From positions 5,704,001 through 5,768,000 of the forward strand of contig NW_025408668.1 in NCBI RefSeq assembly GCF_020360975.1: DNA of 64,000 nt. Reading direction: 5' to 3'. The notes beneath the pieces are model-generated. The model had not been told where the DNA came from. It made no database searches and was given only the letters and a program-made list of their open reading frames with translations. The translations under genes were made by a program, and so were the position numbers. The stretch comes from Hirsutella rhossiliensis. Taxonomy: Eukaryota; Ascomycota; Sordariomycetes; Hypocreales; Ophiocordycipitaceae. Numbering within the stretch: position 1 is the first letter of the stretch; each line of letters begins with the position of its first letter. This document shows, in pieces, positions 46,098-57,990 of the stretch.

Positions 46098-46666
46098 TAT
46101 AAGGAATAGTATTCCTACTATAAATAAAGCAGCTATAATATACTCCCCCGATTATATAAGCTAATAAGTAGTATATTAAATATAGATAAAATCCTATATT
46201 ATAGAGTAAGAGTCGCTCGTTATTTTATATGTTATTATATATTAAACGGGCTGCCGGTTATTATATAATTAGGAATCGAAGAAATAGAGCTAGCTTAGAA
46301 TACTAGCTAAGACCTCTTAAGAATACTAGCACGACTAACCTCTTTTAAATATAAGTATTAGTAGAACTAAGACACTTCCTAATATACTCGAGGTATTACT
46401 AAATCTTTTAGTCTTAGGGCTATACGGCAGCCTAAATCTAGTTCCGAAAGGTTCTTCCGTTTAGCTATAATTATCTATATAAGATAGTATGTCCGCTAGT
46501 AGATAGAAAAAAAAATCATTAACTTTAATACCTCTTCTATATACTAATATATTACTAATAAATTCTATTAAAAATCCTACCTTATACTCCTTCTTCCCCT
46601 TTATTACGTAGTCTTATATAATTCCTTAATTTCCTAAAATTCCGCTTTTACTTATATACCTTAAGA
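46098..46666 (+). repeat. Copia-B1 3' LTR
   Basis: 569 bases, TATAAGGAATAG to CCTTAAGA, followed by TTACT (46667-46671). Confidence 0.87.
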
Positions 46667-46671
46667 TTACT

Positions 46672-47095
46672 AAAGTAGAAGCTAGCTATCTTTTTATAGT
46701 AAATTAGGCTAGAAGACGTTTAAGAGAAGCTATCCTTAAAAGCCCGCCTTAAGAGTCTATAAAAGGAGCTAATAATATATAGGAGGAAGGAGATATTTAT
46801 AGCTAAAGAGAGGAATTAGGACTTATCTTAAAGGAGGGCCCCTAGCTTAATTAGGACTTATTCTTTTTAAAGGCCCCCTTTTTAAGGACTTATCCTTAGA
46901 GAAGCCCCCCTTTCTTATAAGACTTAATTTCCTCCTTAGGCTTCTTTTTCCTAAAGTAAGTTTAAAAGAGCCTAGGGCTAAAACCCGGATTTCTTAAGTA
47001 AGGGATAAGTATAGACTAAGACCTCCTCTATACGCTTACTAGCCTAAGTATTTAGCTTTACCCTTCTATAAGGGTAAGCTATAGCTAAGGGGGTA
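46672..47095 (+). pseudogene. Copia-A3 3' end
   Basis: Joins seamlessly to 28508 when Copia-B1 is removed (CCCTTACT then AAAGTAGAAGC). Contains the end of the RNase H region, non-coding sequence and the purine tract. Confidence 0.8.
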
Positions 47096-47400
47096 TATTA
47101 CGAAGCGTAGCTTACTTTTATAGTTCTTAGAGATATCTTATAGTATAAGGGACCTAGGAAGCTAAAAAATAGGTTTTAAGGAAGGAGCTAAAAGGAGGTA
47201 TAGAGAGGATAGTAAGGGTAAGAGGGGAAGTAAAAGTAGCGATAGCTTCTTATAAAGGTAGCGAGAGATAAGATAGATATACTAGTAACGGCTAGAAAAG
47301 AGGGGAAAAACTAGTAAAAAGCTTAGTAGTTAAAAGGATATTAATAGCTTCTTTAAGTAGGATCTTCTTTATTAATTAAGATACTAGATATATATAAAGA
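47096..47400 (+). repeat. Copia-A3 3' LTR, truncated
   Basis: Matches the first 300 or so bases of Copia-A LTRs, then stops at about 47400 and joins gag sequence of another copy (A5) without an LTR end, primer site or target duplication. A deletion or recombination junction is the simplest reading. Confidence 0.75.
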
Positions 47401-47409
47401 TAGCTATAT

Positions 47410-50400
47410 TTATTACTCTAGGCTTAGTACTAGCCCTATTAGTCCGACCGGCCTAACTAGTCCCTTAATAGACCTTTTAGTCTATTAGTTAGAAAATTAA
47501 AGAACTAACTAAAATTAAACCTCTTTATTAAAATTAGTAAAAAGGTATAAAAGGGGGGGGGGGGTTTAAGTAGACCTTTTAAATAAAGATAAGGACTCCT
47601 TAGAAAGATAATAAATAAAGAGGAATCGACCTACTTACTAAGTATATAAAAGGCCTTATTAGCTAAAAGACTATTAATAGGTTTTAAAGGAATATTTACT
47701 TTTTAAAATTATACTTTTTAGGGAACTAAAAGATATTATTAAAAAGTCTTTTAAAGAGGACCCCTTATTATAAAAGAAGATAAATAAGATTTAGGTTACT
47801 AAGAGATAGTAACTAATAACGCTACCTTTATTTAAGCTATAAATTTAAGGAAAATTTATTAATATAGTAAATCTAGCCTTTATCTTTCCTATAAAATAAT
47901 AAGGCTAAGACTAACTATTAAAGCCCTTTAATTATCTCTTATAGAAATTAGCTATCCTTAACTTTAGTACTTCCCTTAATATTTATAATACCTTCTTATA
48001 ATTCTAGTCTTTTAAAAAGGTATAATAGGAATACCTTATTACTAAGGAATTAACTATATAGATAGAAGGGTATAAAAAGGTATATTTTATAATAAAATTA
48101 CTTAATAGGTTTATATAAATTCTTTAATAAAAAAGGGTAGTTTTTTCCCTTAATTTTTAATAAGCTTAATTTCCTTTTACTTTCTTTAAAATAAAAGAAT
48201 CTTCTAGGATATAATATTTAAGCCTATAAGGGTAGTCTTAAAGAAGTAAATAATTAAGCTTATTAAAGAGAAATCTAGTTAATTTATTCTTAAATTCTAA
48301 CCTATCTTTAAAAAGGAACCTCTTAAGAAGTTAGCTTTCCCTACTAAGATAAATAGGTCTACTATTAAGAACCCTCTTTTAATAGCCTAAGAAAACGGTC
48401 TTCTTTAATATATATAACTTAGTTACTTAGGCCTTCTAGCTTTATATAAGTAAGGCTAGTAATAGAGCGTAAAAATAAAAGGTTTAAAGACTATTAAATA
48501 TAAATACTATAGTTAAGGGAAGACTAAGAGACGAATTTCTATATAAACCCTTATATAGCTAGACTAGCTATATAAGGATATTTAAGTTAACTAAACTAAT
48601 ATTTATAAGGGCTAAGAAAGCTTTATTAAGGTAATATTTTATATAAATACTTTTTTAGGGATAATTTTCCCCTATTTCTAATAAACCTATTAAAGTAAGT
48701 ATAACTAGTTTACCTTTTAAGACTTTATTAACTAAATAAAATCCTACTTTAGCTATAAAGTAAAGAAGATATAGTTTAATAGAGAGCTATTTATAAAGGA
48801 TATCTTAAATTAGCTTAAAAAAGGGTATTTTACCCCTCTTATTAATACTAAATACTAAGGCCTAAAATAAAAGGATAGAAAGATTAAAGGGTACTATAAT
48901 AAAAAGAGCTTATATAATAAGACTTATTATAAGGCTTCCTTATAACCTTTAAAGGGAAGTTATTAAGACTACTTATTACCTTTAAAACTAGACCCTTAAG
49001 AACCCTAAGGACCTTATAAGGACTACCTAAGAAATAGACTAGAAATCCCTTTTTAAGCTCTTTATAAAAAGAAGGGCCTTACTAGCCTACCTTTATACCT
49101 ATAGCTATAAGGTATACGCTATAACTACTAATATATAGCTAAAAAGGAAGAAGAAAAGAAAGCTTAATTTTAAAGCCTTTATTAGTTACCTTATTAGTTA
49201 TAATTCTATAAATATCTTTTAGATTTAGATTCCTCTTTTATAAAAGGTTATTTTAATAAAGTATATAACTTTTTATAAATCTAGCTTCTTTAATAGAAAG
49301 AGGGATTAATAGCCCTTCTTAATCTCTTAGCGTTAGCTAGTTTAAAAGATCTAAATCCTCCCTTTTTAATAGTTTTAAAAAGCGGTCTTAAATAAAGAAA
49401 TAAAAAAAGAAACTAATATTAAAGTATTTAAAGATAAAGCTAACTTCGAAAAAAAAAGGAAGCTACTAAATTAAATAATCTAAATAAAGAAGGAAACTAT
49501 AGGAAATTAGTATAGCTAGAATACGCTTACCTCCTTATACCTCCTCTTATAGAATAAAAAGAGGATTTAAAAGTAGCTTTTTCTATTAGTCTTTTTATTT
49601 TAACCCTTAAAGGGGTAAGAAAGGTACCTTCTTAAAAGATTACCTAGCTACCTTTTTATCTTTACTTTAAGAAGTAAAGGAAGGTATACGGCCTAATATA
49701 AAAGAAGACTAATTTCTCTTTTATTTTAATTGTTTTTCTAACTTTTATCTAACGCTTATATAAGATAGTTACCCTTTAGTAAACTAAAAGAAGCTAGAAA
49801 AACACTACTTTAAAGTCTAGTTTTTCTAGGTATAGAAAGATTACCTAGCCTTATATAAAGAGATAAGGTCTTTTAAAGAGGTCCTTAAAAAAGGTATAAT
49901 AAAAATCGGTCCTTAGCTATAAATAGGTCTTTATCTATAAAACTAATAAATATAGCTTCCTTTAAAAGTATAAGGCCTAGCTAGATATCTATAAGAACTA
50001 GTAGGAAAAAGGGGATCCACTTACTAAGGTAACTACTTTAATAAGGATATCTTTTTAGACCCTTATAGCTATAATAGTAAAATTCGACTTTAAACTTAAT
50101 TAAATAGATACTATTAACGCTTTTATTAACTACCCTTTTAAGAAAAAAGAAGTTATTTATATTTACCTTCTACTAAGCTTTTAATAGCTAGGAAAGGTTC
50201 TATAGCTTTAGAAAGCTTTATATAGACTATAAAGATTACTCTTTCTTTAGTAATAGTATTTAATAAGTCTATTTAAAGCCCTAGGCTTTAAGAAAGTCCC
50301 TTTAAAGCTATTTATAATATAAAAGGGTAAAATTATAGTCTTTTTTTATATTAACGATATTATCTAAGCTTACTTTAAAAAGAAAGAAGTAACTATTAAG

Positions 50401-50773
50401 GAGGCTATAAAAAGCCTATAATAAAGGTATAAGATAACTAAGCTAAGGAAGCTAAAGTAGTTTTTAGGGATATAAATCCTTTAAAATAAGTCTTAATAGA
50501 CTATCTAGCTTACTTAAAATATATATATTAATAAGGTCGCTTATAAATCCCTCCTTAAATCCCTTAATAAAAAGCTTCCTTTTATACCTATATTAAATAA
50601 ATAGCTTTTACTTAATCTATCCTTTTTATTTAAGGAGTAAGAAAAATACTAATATTAATAAAAGGTAAGCTCCTTACTTTTTTCTAGCTATTTCTATTAA
50701 ACTAGATATCTCTTTTATAGTCTCTTAGCTAGCTAAGTATAACTAGAATCCTAGCCTTAGATACTAAGAAGTA
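47410..50773 (+). pseudogene. Copia-A5 gag-pol, 5'-truncated
   Basis: Starts inside the gag Pro/Ala-rich region and runs through integrase (about 48590-48950), reverse transcriptase (about 50090-50370) and the RT/RNase H connection. The most RIP-degraded Copia-A copy; many motifs are barely readable. A G-run of ten or more bases lies near 47550. Interrupted by Gypsy-C after AGAAGTA (50767-50773). Confidence 0.8.
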
Positions 50774-50957
50774 TAAGAGTCTTTAACTATTATAGGTTAT
50801 AGGCTTAGGCTATAGCCTAAGCTATATAGTTACGTACGGAGGGCCGGATCCTATACGTATATATATAGGCTAGCTACGTATAGGAGAGCTCTATATAGCT
50901 TATTAATATTATTCTACGGACGGCACCTATACGCACGCCTCTGCCTACTCTATAATA
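50774..50957 (+). repeat. Gypsy-C 5' LTR with central palindrome
   Basis: Starts TAAGAGTC and ends TATAATA. Holds a near-perfect palindrome (TAGGCTATAGCCTA core, about 50796-50825), TATATATA at 50859-50866 and ATAGCTTAT at 50895-50903, which pairs with the sequence after the LTR. Confidence 0.83.
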
Positions 50958-50959
50958 GT

Positions 50960-50968
50960 ATAAGCTAT
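50960..50968 (+). other. Gypsy-C putative self-priming site
   Basis: ATAAGCTAT, 2 nt after the LTR, is the reverse complement of ATAGCTTAT at 50895-50903, which starts 36 bases after the start of a TATATATA box. Spacing matches Gypsy-1 exactly. Short and AT-rich, so chance matches are possible. Confidence 0.45.
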
Positions 50969-50999
50969 TAACTAATAGATCTAATAGATATCTCTCTAA

Positions 51000-52130
51000 A
51001 GAGGGCGCCTCCCCCTCGAGGAAGCACTCCGCCCCTCCCTAGACGGATAGGAAGTATCGCAGCTATCCTAGAAGCGATTAAAAGCGCGACGGCTAGCGAG
51101 AAGGACGAGGTTCTCGCTATACTAAGGGAGCCGTCTACGAGACCGGCTTTAACCCCTACGGCCTCCGTAACGCCGGTTACAGCGGCAATACTACCGACGA
51201 GGAAGCCGCTCCCTTAGCTAACTTAGGATAGTAAGCTAGAGTCCTTTTACTTCTTCCTTAGCCGGCTATAGACGAAATTTATAACCGACGAGAAATAGGG
51301 CCTAAATAGCTATCGCGATATAGCGTAGTATTCGCTCCTCTATACGCTACCGGAGCCCTAGATATAGCAGATCTCTAGATTCTAGGATAAGGGCGGCCCT
51401 AGGGGCAAACGCGACCTATAAGACTTCTTCTAATACCTTATATATACGTTCGGCAACGTATAAGAGCGGGAGAAGGCGTAAGATAGGCTACGGACCCTTA
51501 AGTAGAGAGATAGATAAACCTTTAGCGAATTCCTTCCCGATTTCGAAGAGACGCTCTTATAGGTAGTAGGGACTATAGTATAAGAAGATAGCGTAAAGCT
51601 TATATAGCTATAGAATTCGATTACGCTAGCCCTATAAGAGCTACTTATCCCTATAATTATACCTACTAACTACGGCGAGTACGTAAGCTGGTTAATAAAG
51701 GTAGCTTAGGGCTATAAGTAGACGCTACGTTTTTAGAAGCTCTATAAGCGTACGCCGTATAGCGGCGACGGGATCACCGCCCCTCTATAAGATAAATAAC
51801 CGGCTATCGATATAAACGGGGACACCTTAATATCGGCTACCCGCACGGACCGGGCTAGACGCGGTAAGAAGACGCCGTCGACTACCCCTTATACCGCCCT
51901 ATACTCTAAGTAGCGGGCGAAGTAGGTAACGAGCGAGGAAATCGGGAAGAGGAAGGCTAACGGCCGCTACTTACGTTGCGGAGTATCTACGCACTTTATA
52001 TTAAATTGCCCCTTCCTTTTAGCTAAGCGGCCTATAGCGGTTCGAGTAGCGAAGATAGAACCGCTCCTTGCCTTAGACGATAAGGAGGACTCCGCCCCTT
52101 TAGGCCTAGAGGAAAAAGAGTAGCTTTAGA
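51000..52130 (+). pseudogene. Gypsy-C gag
   Basis: Reading TAG as Q gives a continuous capsid-like protein: a Thr/Pro/Ala-rich N-terminal part (about 51120-51210), a capsid region with Q-R-E-K-A-Q-D-R-L-like and F-S-E-F-L-P-D-F-E-E-T segments (about 51460-51560), then a zinc knuckle near 51967-52010 (first Cys changed to Tyr, then R-C-G, H and N-C). About 16 TAG codons interrupt it, all explicable as CAG-to-TAG. Confidence 0.8.
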
Positions 52131-52199
52131 GCAAAGATAGGCTCCGGAGCCTTAATTACTAGTACTAGTAAAGGAGAAGGAAGAATTATCCGCCTATAT

Positions 52200-55100
52200 A
52201 AAAGAGGAGCCTACTTTAATATAGGTTATAATTAATAACTCCTTACTTATTACTGCCCTTATAGATAAGGGCTACTAGTGCTACGCTATAGTTAACGAGG
52301 CGCTTACGCGAGAGATATAAGTACTAGTAGAAAAGATCGCCCTAAGGTAAGTAAAGGGCGCCTTAGGCGCGATAGAAGGTATAGTAATTAAGGGTATTAT
52401 ATAGCTAGCTATAAAGGTTAACGGTTATTATAAGCTTATTATAGCCTATATAATCCCTTAACTAGAGTTTCCCTTAATCCTTAGGAAACCTTAGTTATTA
52501 TATATAGAGTTATACTTAGTTTTATACTAAAGGAAGCTATAGTTTAGGCCTATATAATAGTAGGTCCGCTACGACGACGGTTTTATAGGCGTAGGACTAA
52601 GCGTACGAGCTTTATACTTAGTATAAGAAGTCCTTGCCTCTATCTTTATAGGAACTATATAATAGGTAGAGCGGGGGTAAGGCCGGGCAGCGGCTAACGT
52701 AGTAGTCTATATAGTTAGCCTAGCGGATATTAATAAGGCCCTTTAGATAAAAAAGCTAAAGTCGCCTTTTAAGCTATAGTAATAGATACCGGAGCGTTTT
52801 TACGACCTCCTACCGCTATTTAAGGCCTAGGAAGTAGATAAGCTTAACCTATATAAGCTAGGGGTAGACTATAAGATCGTACTCTATACCGATAAGAAGG
52901 GGTAGGAACTACTTATACTATTCGGACCGCTATATAGTATATTATATATAGAGCTACTAGTACTAAAGAAGACGCTAAGGGACCTCTTAGATAAAGGTTT
53001 TATTTAAGTAAGTAGCTCTAAAGTAAGAGCGCTAGTCTTATTCGTGCGTAAACTAAGGGGCGGGATATAGTTTTATTACGACTATAGGGCTCTAAACGTA
53101 ATTATAAGGCCGGACCGCTACCCCTTACCCTTAATCTTAGATACGCTCTATAACCTTTCGAAGGTAAAGTAGTTTACGAAGCTAGATATAAAATAGGCGT
53201 TCTATAAGGTATAGATCTTAGAGGGTAACGAGTAAAAGACAGCGTTCTATATATACTACGGCTTATTTAAGTAGCTCGTAACGCCCTTTAGCCTTTTAAG
53301 AGCGCCCGCTACCTTCTAGTATTATATTAATAATATACTTTAAGACTTCCTTAATAAGTTCGCCTCTATATATATAGATAATATCCTTATCTATACGAGC
53401 GGCTCCTATAAGGACTATATATAGAAAGTATAAAGGGTCCTAGAGCGCCTTTAACTTTATAGGCTCTACCTTAACCTAGATAAGTGCGAATTTAGGGTTA
53501 AGAGGGTTAAGTACCTAGGCTTTATTATTTATATAAGTATAGGTATATAGGTAGACCCCGTAAAGATCTAAGCGATTTAGGACTAAGCTACCCTAACTAT
53601 ATAGATAGGCGTATAGAGCTTCCTTAAGTTCGCAAACTATTATAGGATATTTATTAAGGGCTTTTCTTATATTATAATACCCTTAAACGAGATTACCGGG
53701 AAGTAGACCGCCTTTTACTAGGGGCCTATATAGGAAGGAGCGTTCTATACGCTTAAAGACCTATTCTCTTAAGCCTTAGTACTACTCTAGTAGGACTTTA
53801 ACCGGTCTACGTTAGTTAAAGCGGACTATAGCGGCTAGGCACTTAGAGGAACGCTCTCCTAAAAAGTAGACGGGCGGAAGTAACTAGTAGCGTTCTACTC
53901 CTATAAGCTAACCTTAGTAGAGCGGAATTACGCTATTTACGATAAGGAGATACTAGCGATTATTAGCTACCTTAAGTAATAGTAAGCGGAGCTCTAGAGC
54001 TATAAGAGCTTCGAGGTCCTTATAGACTATAGGAACCTTAAGTACTTTATAACTTACTAGTACCTCTTAGAGCGGTAAGCCTATTAAGCGGAGTATCTCT
54101 TACGCTTTAACTTCTTAATTAAGTACCGCCTTAAGCGGGACTCCGCGGTCTTAGACGCGCTTTTTTAAAGGGATTAAGACCGGCCGATAAGAGCGGATAT
54201 TAAGGCCCGGGATCTATAGCTTATCTTATAGGAAGTACTATAGACTTATATAGGAGCTTCCCTAGTAAAGAAAGACGCGGTATTAGTAAATAAGCTTCCC
54301 TCCGCGCCCTTACCTTAGTCCGGCGAGGAGGGATAGACCGGCCTAAGGGCGCGCGCGGCGAGAGTATTCTAAGATAAGGCCCTTTAACGCTTATAGGATA
54401 GGATAGCGGCTCTAGACTATACCTACGAGGGCGTGCGCTACGCTATTAAGTCTAGCGCTCGACGCTTAGATCTAAAGCTAAAGCTAAAGGTATAGGTAGC
54501 CGACTACTATATAAACTTATAAGGGTATCTATGCTAGTAGGGGTGACTATAGGTACTAGGCGTACTATATACTATAGAAGCTAAGGAGAAGGAGGGACCG
54601 CCGGAGCTAGATAAATAAAATAAGCTCTAAGGGAGGCTAGTCTAACTTATTTATAACTCTAGCGTTATAGGTTACCTAGGTAGATAGGGCATAGTAGTAG
54701 GCCTTATAAGGGACTTTTACTAGCCCCTCCTATAGTACTACGTTCGTCGCTTCCTTTATAACTATAATATTTATAGCCGTATAAAGATTTAAAGGGCGTA
54801 GCTTAAGGGGCTACTTAAGTAGCTTTTAGTACCCGACTAGTTCTATATATATATATAGATAGACTTTATAATAGACCTCTTACTTATAAAGGGCGGCAAC
54901 CGCTATATATAAGTAATTAAAGACTAACTTAGTAAGTCTATAGTATTAGAGCCGATACCGTTTATAGATATAAAGTCCTATATAAAGCGCTTCCTATAGT
55001 ACTAGGCCCGCTTATATAGCTAGCTAGCCTCTATTATAAGCAATAAGGGATTAAATTAAACTAGCCGCTTTTAGTAGTACTTATACTAGCTACTTTAGAT

Positions 55101-55960
55101 TATATAGCTACTTAGCACGGTATATTACTTATAGACCGATAAAGGGCCTAAGAGGGTTAACTAAGAGGCGTAGGCTTACCTATAGGCTATCGTAGCCTAT
55201 AACTAAGTAGACTAGGACCGGTAGCTCCCCGCGGCCTAACTTACGTTAAATAGTAAACTATATACCTTTATTAAGATAGCCCCTTTCTTTATAACGTATA
55301 GCTTTAAACTACCTTTACTAGTTCCCTTTACCGTAGATATAGTAGCGGAGTAGTATAGTAATTTATTACTAGAGGGCCGCGCTTCCGCGTTTATATAAAA
55401 GCTATAAAAGACTATAAATTATTACTAATCTACGATAGCCGCTATAGTATAAGATTAAAAGCAGCACGCTAATAAGACTAGGGCCTTAGTAGATAGGTTC
55501 GTGGTAGGAGATAAGGTATAGCTAGACCTCTATAACTATAGGTTAGCACGACTAAAGAAGAAGCTTAACTAGCTATACGTAAAGTTTATAGTATAGAGGG
55601 TTATTAGCCTATAGGTTATAGAGCTCGATAGTCTCTTAATAGGGGTCTATAATAAGATTAATATAGACCTCCTTTATAGAGCCTCCTTTAACCCGCTACC
55701 TAGATAAGAAGTAGTAGACGCTTAACCGCTTATAATTAAGGTAAAGGGAGAAGATAAGTTTAAGGTTAAAGAGATATAGGCCGCGCGCTAGAAAAAGGTT
55801 AATAAGGGGAAACGCTAGGAGGTCCTTATTAAGTAGCGTAGGTATCTTAACCCTATATAGGAACCTATATATAAGTTTATAGGAACTATAGCCCTCGATA
55901 AGTTTAAAGCCTTATTTAGAACGGTAGACGAGAATAATAGACTAATAGACTACTAATAAT
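52200..55960 (+). pseudogene. Gypsy-C pol: protease, RT, RNase H, integrase, chromodomain
   Basis: Protease-like L-I-D-x-G near 52258-52272. Reverse transcriptase: Y-Y-D-Y-R-A-L-N near 53075, K-L-D-I-K-Q-A-F near 53180, and the catalytic site read as Y-I-D-N at 53371-53382 (Y-x-D-D with the last Asp changed by G-to-A). RNase H: A-D-Y-S-G near 53823, Y-D-K-E-I-L-A-I-I near 53940, ending with the R-D-S-A-V-L-D-A-L stretch near 54150. Integrase: I-D-F-I-I-D-L-L near 54850, I-S-N-K-G-L near 55035 and R-V-N-Q-E near 55155. Chromodomain at about 55810-55880 reads E-V-L-I-K-stop-R-R-Y-L-N-P-I-stop-E-P, both stops being TAG where TGG (Trp) is expected. Order and domains are those of chromoviruses. 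Confidence 0.88.
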
Positions 55961-56084
55961 AGCCTAGGCTAAGACTATAAAGTAAGTAAAGTAGAGTAGG
56001 TAGTTATAATAACGCGAGCGTAATTATATAAGTAAAGATAAAAATAGCGTTTATTTTAAAGCGGAGCCCTTAGACTACCTAGAC

Positions 56085-57122
56085 CTACTCCTTATCCTTA
56101 TTATCGTCCTTATCCTTATCCTCGTTATCCTCCTCTACCTTATTAGCGGCGGCGGCGCTCTCTAAAGCGCTTAGGCGGCCCTCTAGGCCCGCGAGCTAGT
56201 CGGCGGCAGCGGCGGCTCCAGGGGCTCCGGGGGCGGGGGGGGGCCGGCCAGTAGCAGCAGTAGGGGCGGCGGCGGGCACGGCTAAGGGGACCGCTAATAA
56301 GGCGATAGAGGCAGTATCCTTAGTACCGGGAGAGTTAGTAGCGGAAGTAAAAGAGCTAGATAAAAGGAACTTACTTAGGGATAAGGCCCTAGCGCTTAAG
56401 GGCGTAGAGATTATAGTAAGCGGCGGCGGCGGCGGTAAGGCGCTTCTTAGTAGCCCCCCGTGCCTACCTATACGCGCCGGCCTTTTAAGCCGACGCCGTA
56501 GCGAGTAGGATAGGAGGCGCCGCCTTATAGGCGCGGCCGGCACGCGCGTACTAGTAATAACTACCGCTATAGCGGCGCCCGACTTAGTCGGTATAAGGGA
56601 GCTCCTACGACGCGCACTATATATAGGGGGCCGCGCGGGCGGCTCTAGCCTATACTTAGCGTTTATACTTTAAGAAGTTAGCGGAAAATAGCTACTACGC
56701 TCGCTAGGTAGCGGACTTACGGGGGTAGTAGTAGTAGAGGCGGGGGTAGAGGGGCCGGGCGTTATAGCCGGAGGCGGGGACGGCGTCGTTACCCGGAAGG
56801 GCGATATAAGGGCGGCTAGCGTAGTAGAGGTAGAGGCGGCGGCGGTAGGCGCGGTCACGGGGGCGCGGGTAGGAGCAGCGGCAGCGGCGGAGCCGTCGTC
56901 GGCCGTGCCTAGCACGGCGTCGATAAACGACTCCGTACGCTCTAAGAAGGAGGAAGCGGGGGAGGGGGAGGTAAATATATCTATCGCGGAAGTTAGTATT
57001 ATAGATTACGGCCTCCCGCTTTATAAGGCAGAGAACTTATTAGTTAAAGTTATTATTATTAGGGCTATTATTACTACTATAGCTATTATTATAAGTATAT
57101 ATTAATAAGGCGGCCTATATAG
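56085..57122 (-). pseudogene. Candidate antisense reading frame in Gypsy-C 3' region
   Basis: On the minus strand one frame stays readable for about 345 codons, interrupted only by four TAA/TAG codons that RIP can make from CAA, CAG or TGG (57021, 57006, 56670, 56196), and closing at TAG 56085-56087. It reads as a Ser/Phe-containing N-terminal part (S-F-L-E-R-T-E-S-F-I-D-A-V-L-G), a long Ala/Pro/Thr-rich middle, then a short helical segment (L-A-G-L-E-G-R-L-S-A-L-E-S) and an acidic Asp/Glu/Lys tail. The opposite (plus) frame is also fairly open but has more stops (56197, 56506, 56671, 56689), so strand is not proven. No known domain is recognised. The block is clearly more GC-rich than the rest of the element. 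Confidence 0.4.
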
Positions 57123-57726
57123 CTAGGAACGAACTAACGCCTTAGGTAGAGCGGAACTTACTTATTACTACTACTACTATAGTTAAAGAAGGAGGAGAAG
57201 GAAAGGAAGGAGGAAGGGGGGGATGCCGTCTTATATACCCCTAGGTAGAGGAGGCTGCCTAAGGCCGAGGGGACGGGCAACCTAAGGCTTACGTAGGTCT
57301 AGGCCGGCCGCCGGCTACCTAAGGGCGTATATAATAGGTTGCGCCCTTATTTAAACGGCTAGCTGGCCGATAAGTATAGAGCCCAGTTCTAGCTACCTAG
57401 GCTAATAGGCGTAGGGATAATAAAGCTAGTAGGGCTAGTACGATTAATAGAAAAGGGTAGGGTAGAGCTAGTAGTATAGGCCCTATAGTACGGAAGCCGT
57501 TAATAGGGCAACGCCGCGCCGCGCTTAAGGGAGGGTATTATATAAGAGTCTTTAACTATTATAGGTTATAGGCTTAAGCTATAGCCTAAGCTATATAGTT
57601 ACGTATAAAGGGCCGGATCCTATATATATATATATAGGCTAGCCGCGTATAAGAGAGCTCTATATAGCTTATTAATATTATTCTATAGACGGTACCTATA
57701 TATACGCCTCTACCTACTTTATAATA
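57123..57726 (+). repeat. Gypsy-C 3' untranslated region and 3' LTR
   Basis: Holds a CTA-triplet run (about 57165-57179), a purine-rich tract (57185-57231), and the plus-strand primer tract AAGGGAGGG just before the LTR (57543-57726). Confidence 0.75.
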
Positions 57727-57733
57727 AGAAGTA

Positions 57734-57990
57734 GTAAATAAAGCTATTCTTTATTTTTATTTAATAAGATTATATAGTCTATACTTAAGAGGGTAAGGGA
57801 GGAAAATAGCTATAAAAATCTTCTTTTATTTAAGCGATTTACTCTTTATAGATAATTCCTTAAATAAAAAGAGCTTATATAAGTATATTATATCCTTTTT
57901 TAAAAGAACTATTACTTAAAGCGCTTTAAAGTAAGCTACTATTATTACTTTAAGTATAAAAGTAAAGCTATTAGCTCTTTTAAATATATT
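57734..57990 (+). pseudogene. Copia-A5 RNase H piece
   Basis: Continues 50773 after Gypsy-C; matches A2 11960-12215. Cut at about 57990 by a 618-base insert. Confidence 0.75.

Larger units (their letters stand above)
28509..46666 (+). mobile_element. Copia-B1, RIP-mutated, split by Copia-A4
   Basis: Ty1/Copia element with LTRs 28509-29076 and 46098-46666 and duplicated target TTACT. Its internal sequence (29077-29500, then 41601-46097) is interrupted by Copia-A4 at TAAAA (29496-29500, 41596-41600). It is an older, more mutated copy of the family represented by Copia-B2. Confidence 0.88.
50774..57726 (+). mobile_element. Gypsy-C: RIP-mutated chromovirus with extra 3' region
   Basis: 6953 bases bounded by 184-base LTRs (50774-50957 and 57543-57726). 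A 7-base repeat AGAAGTA borders both sides (50767-50773, 57727-57733), so the true duplication is 5-7 bases. Plus-strand gag and pol with chromodomain (about 51000-55960) are followed by an unusual 1.6 kb, partly GC-rich region before the 3' LTR. Confidence 0.88.
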
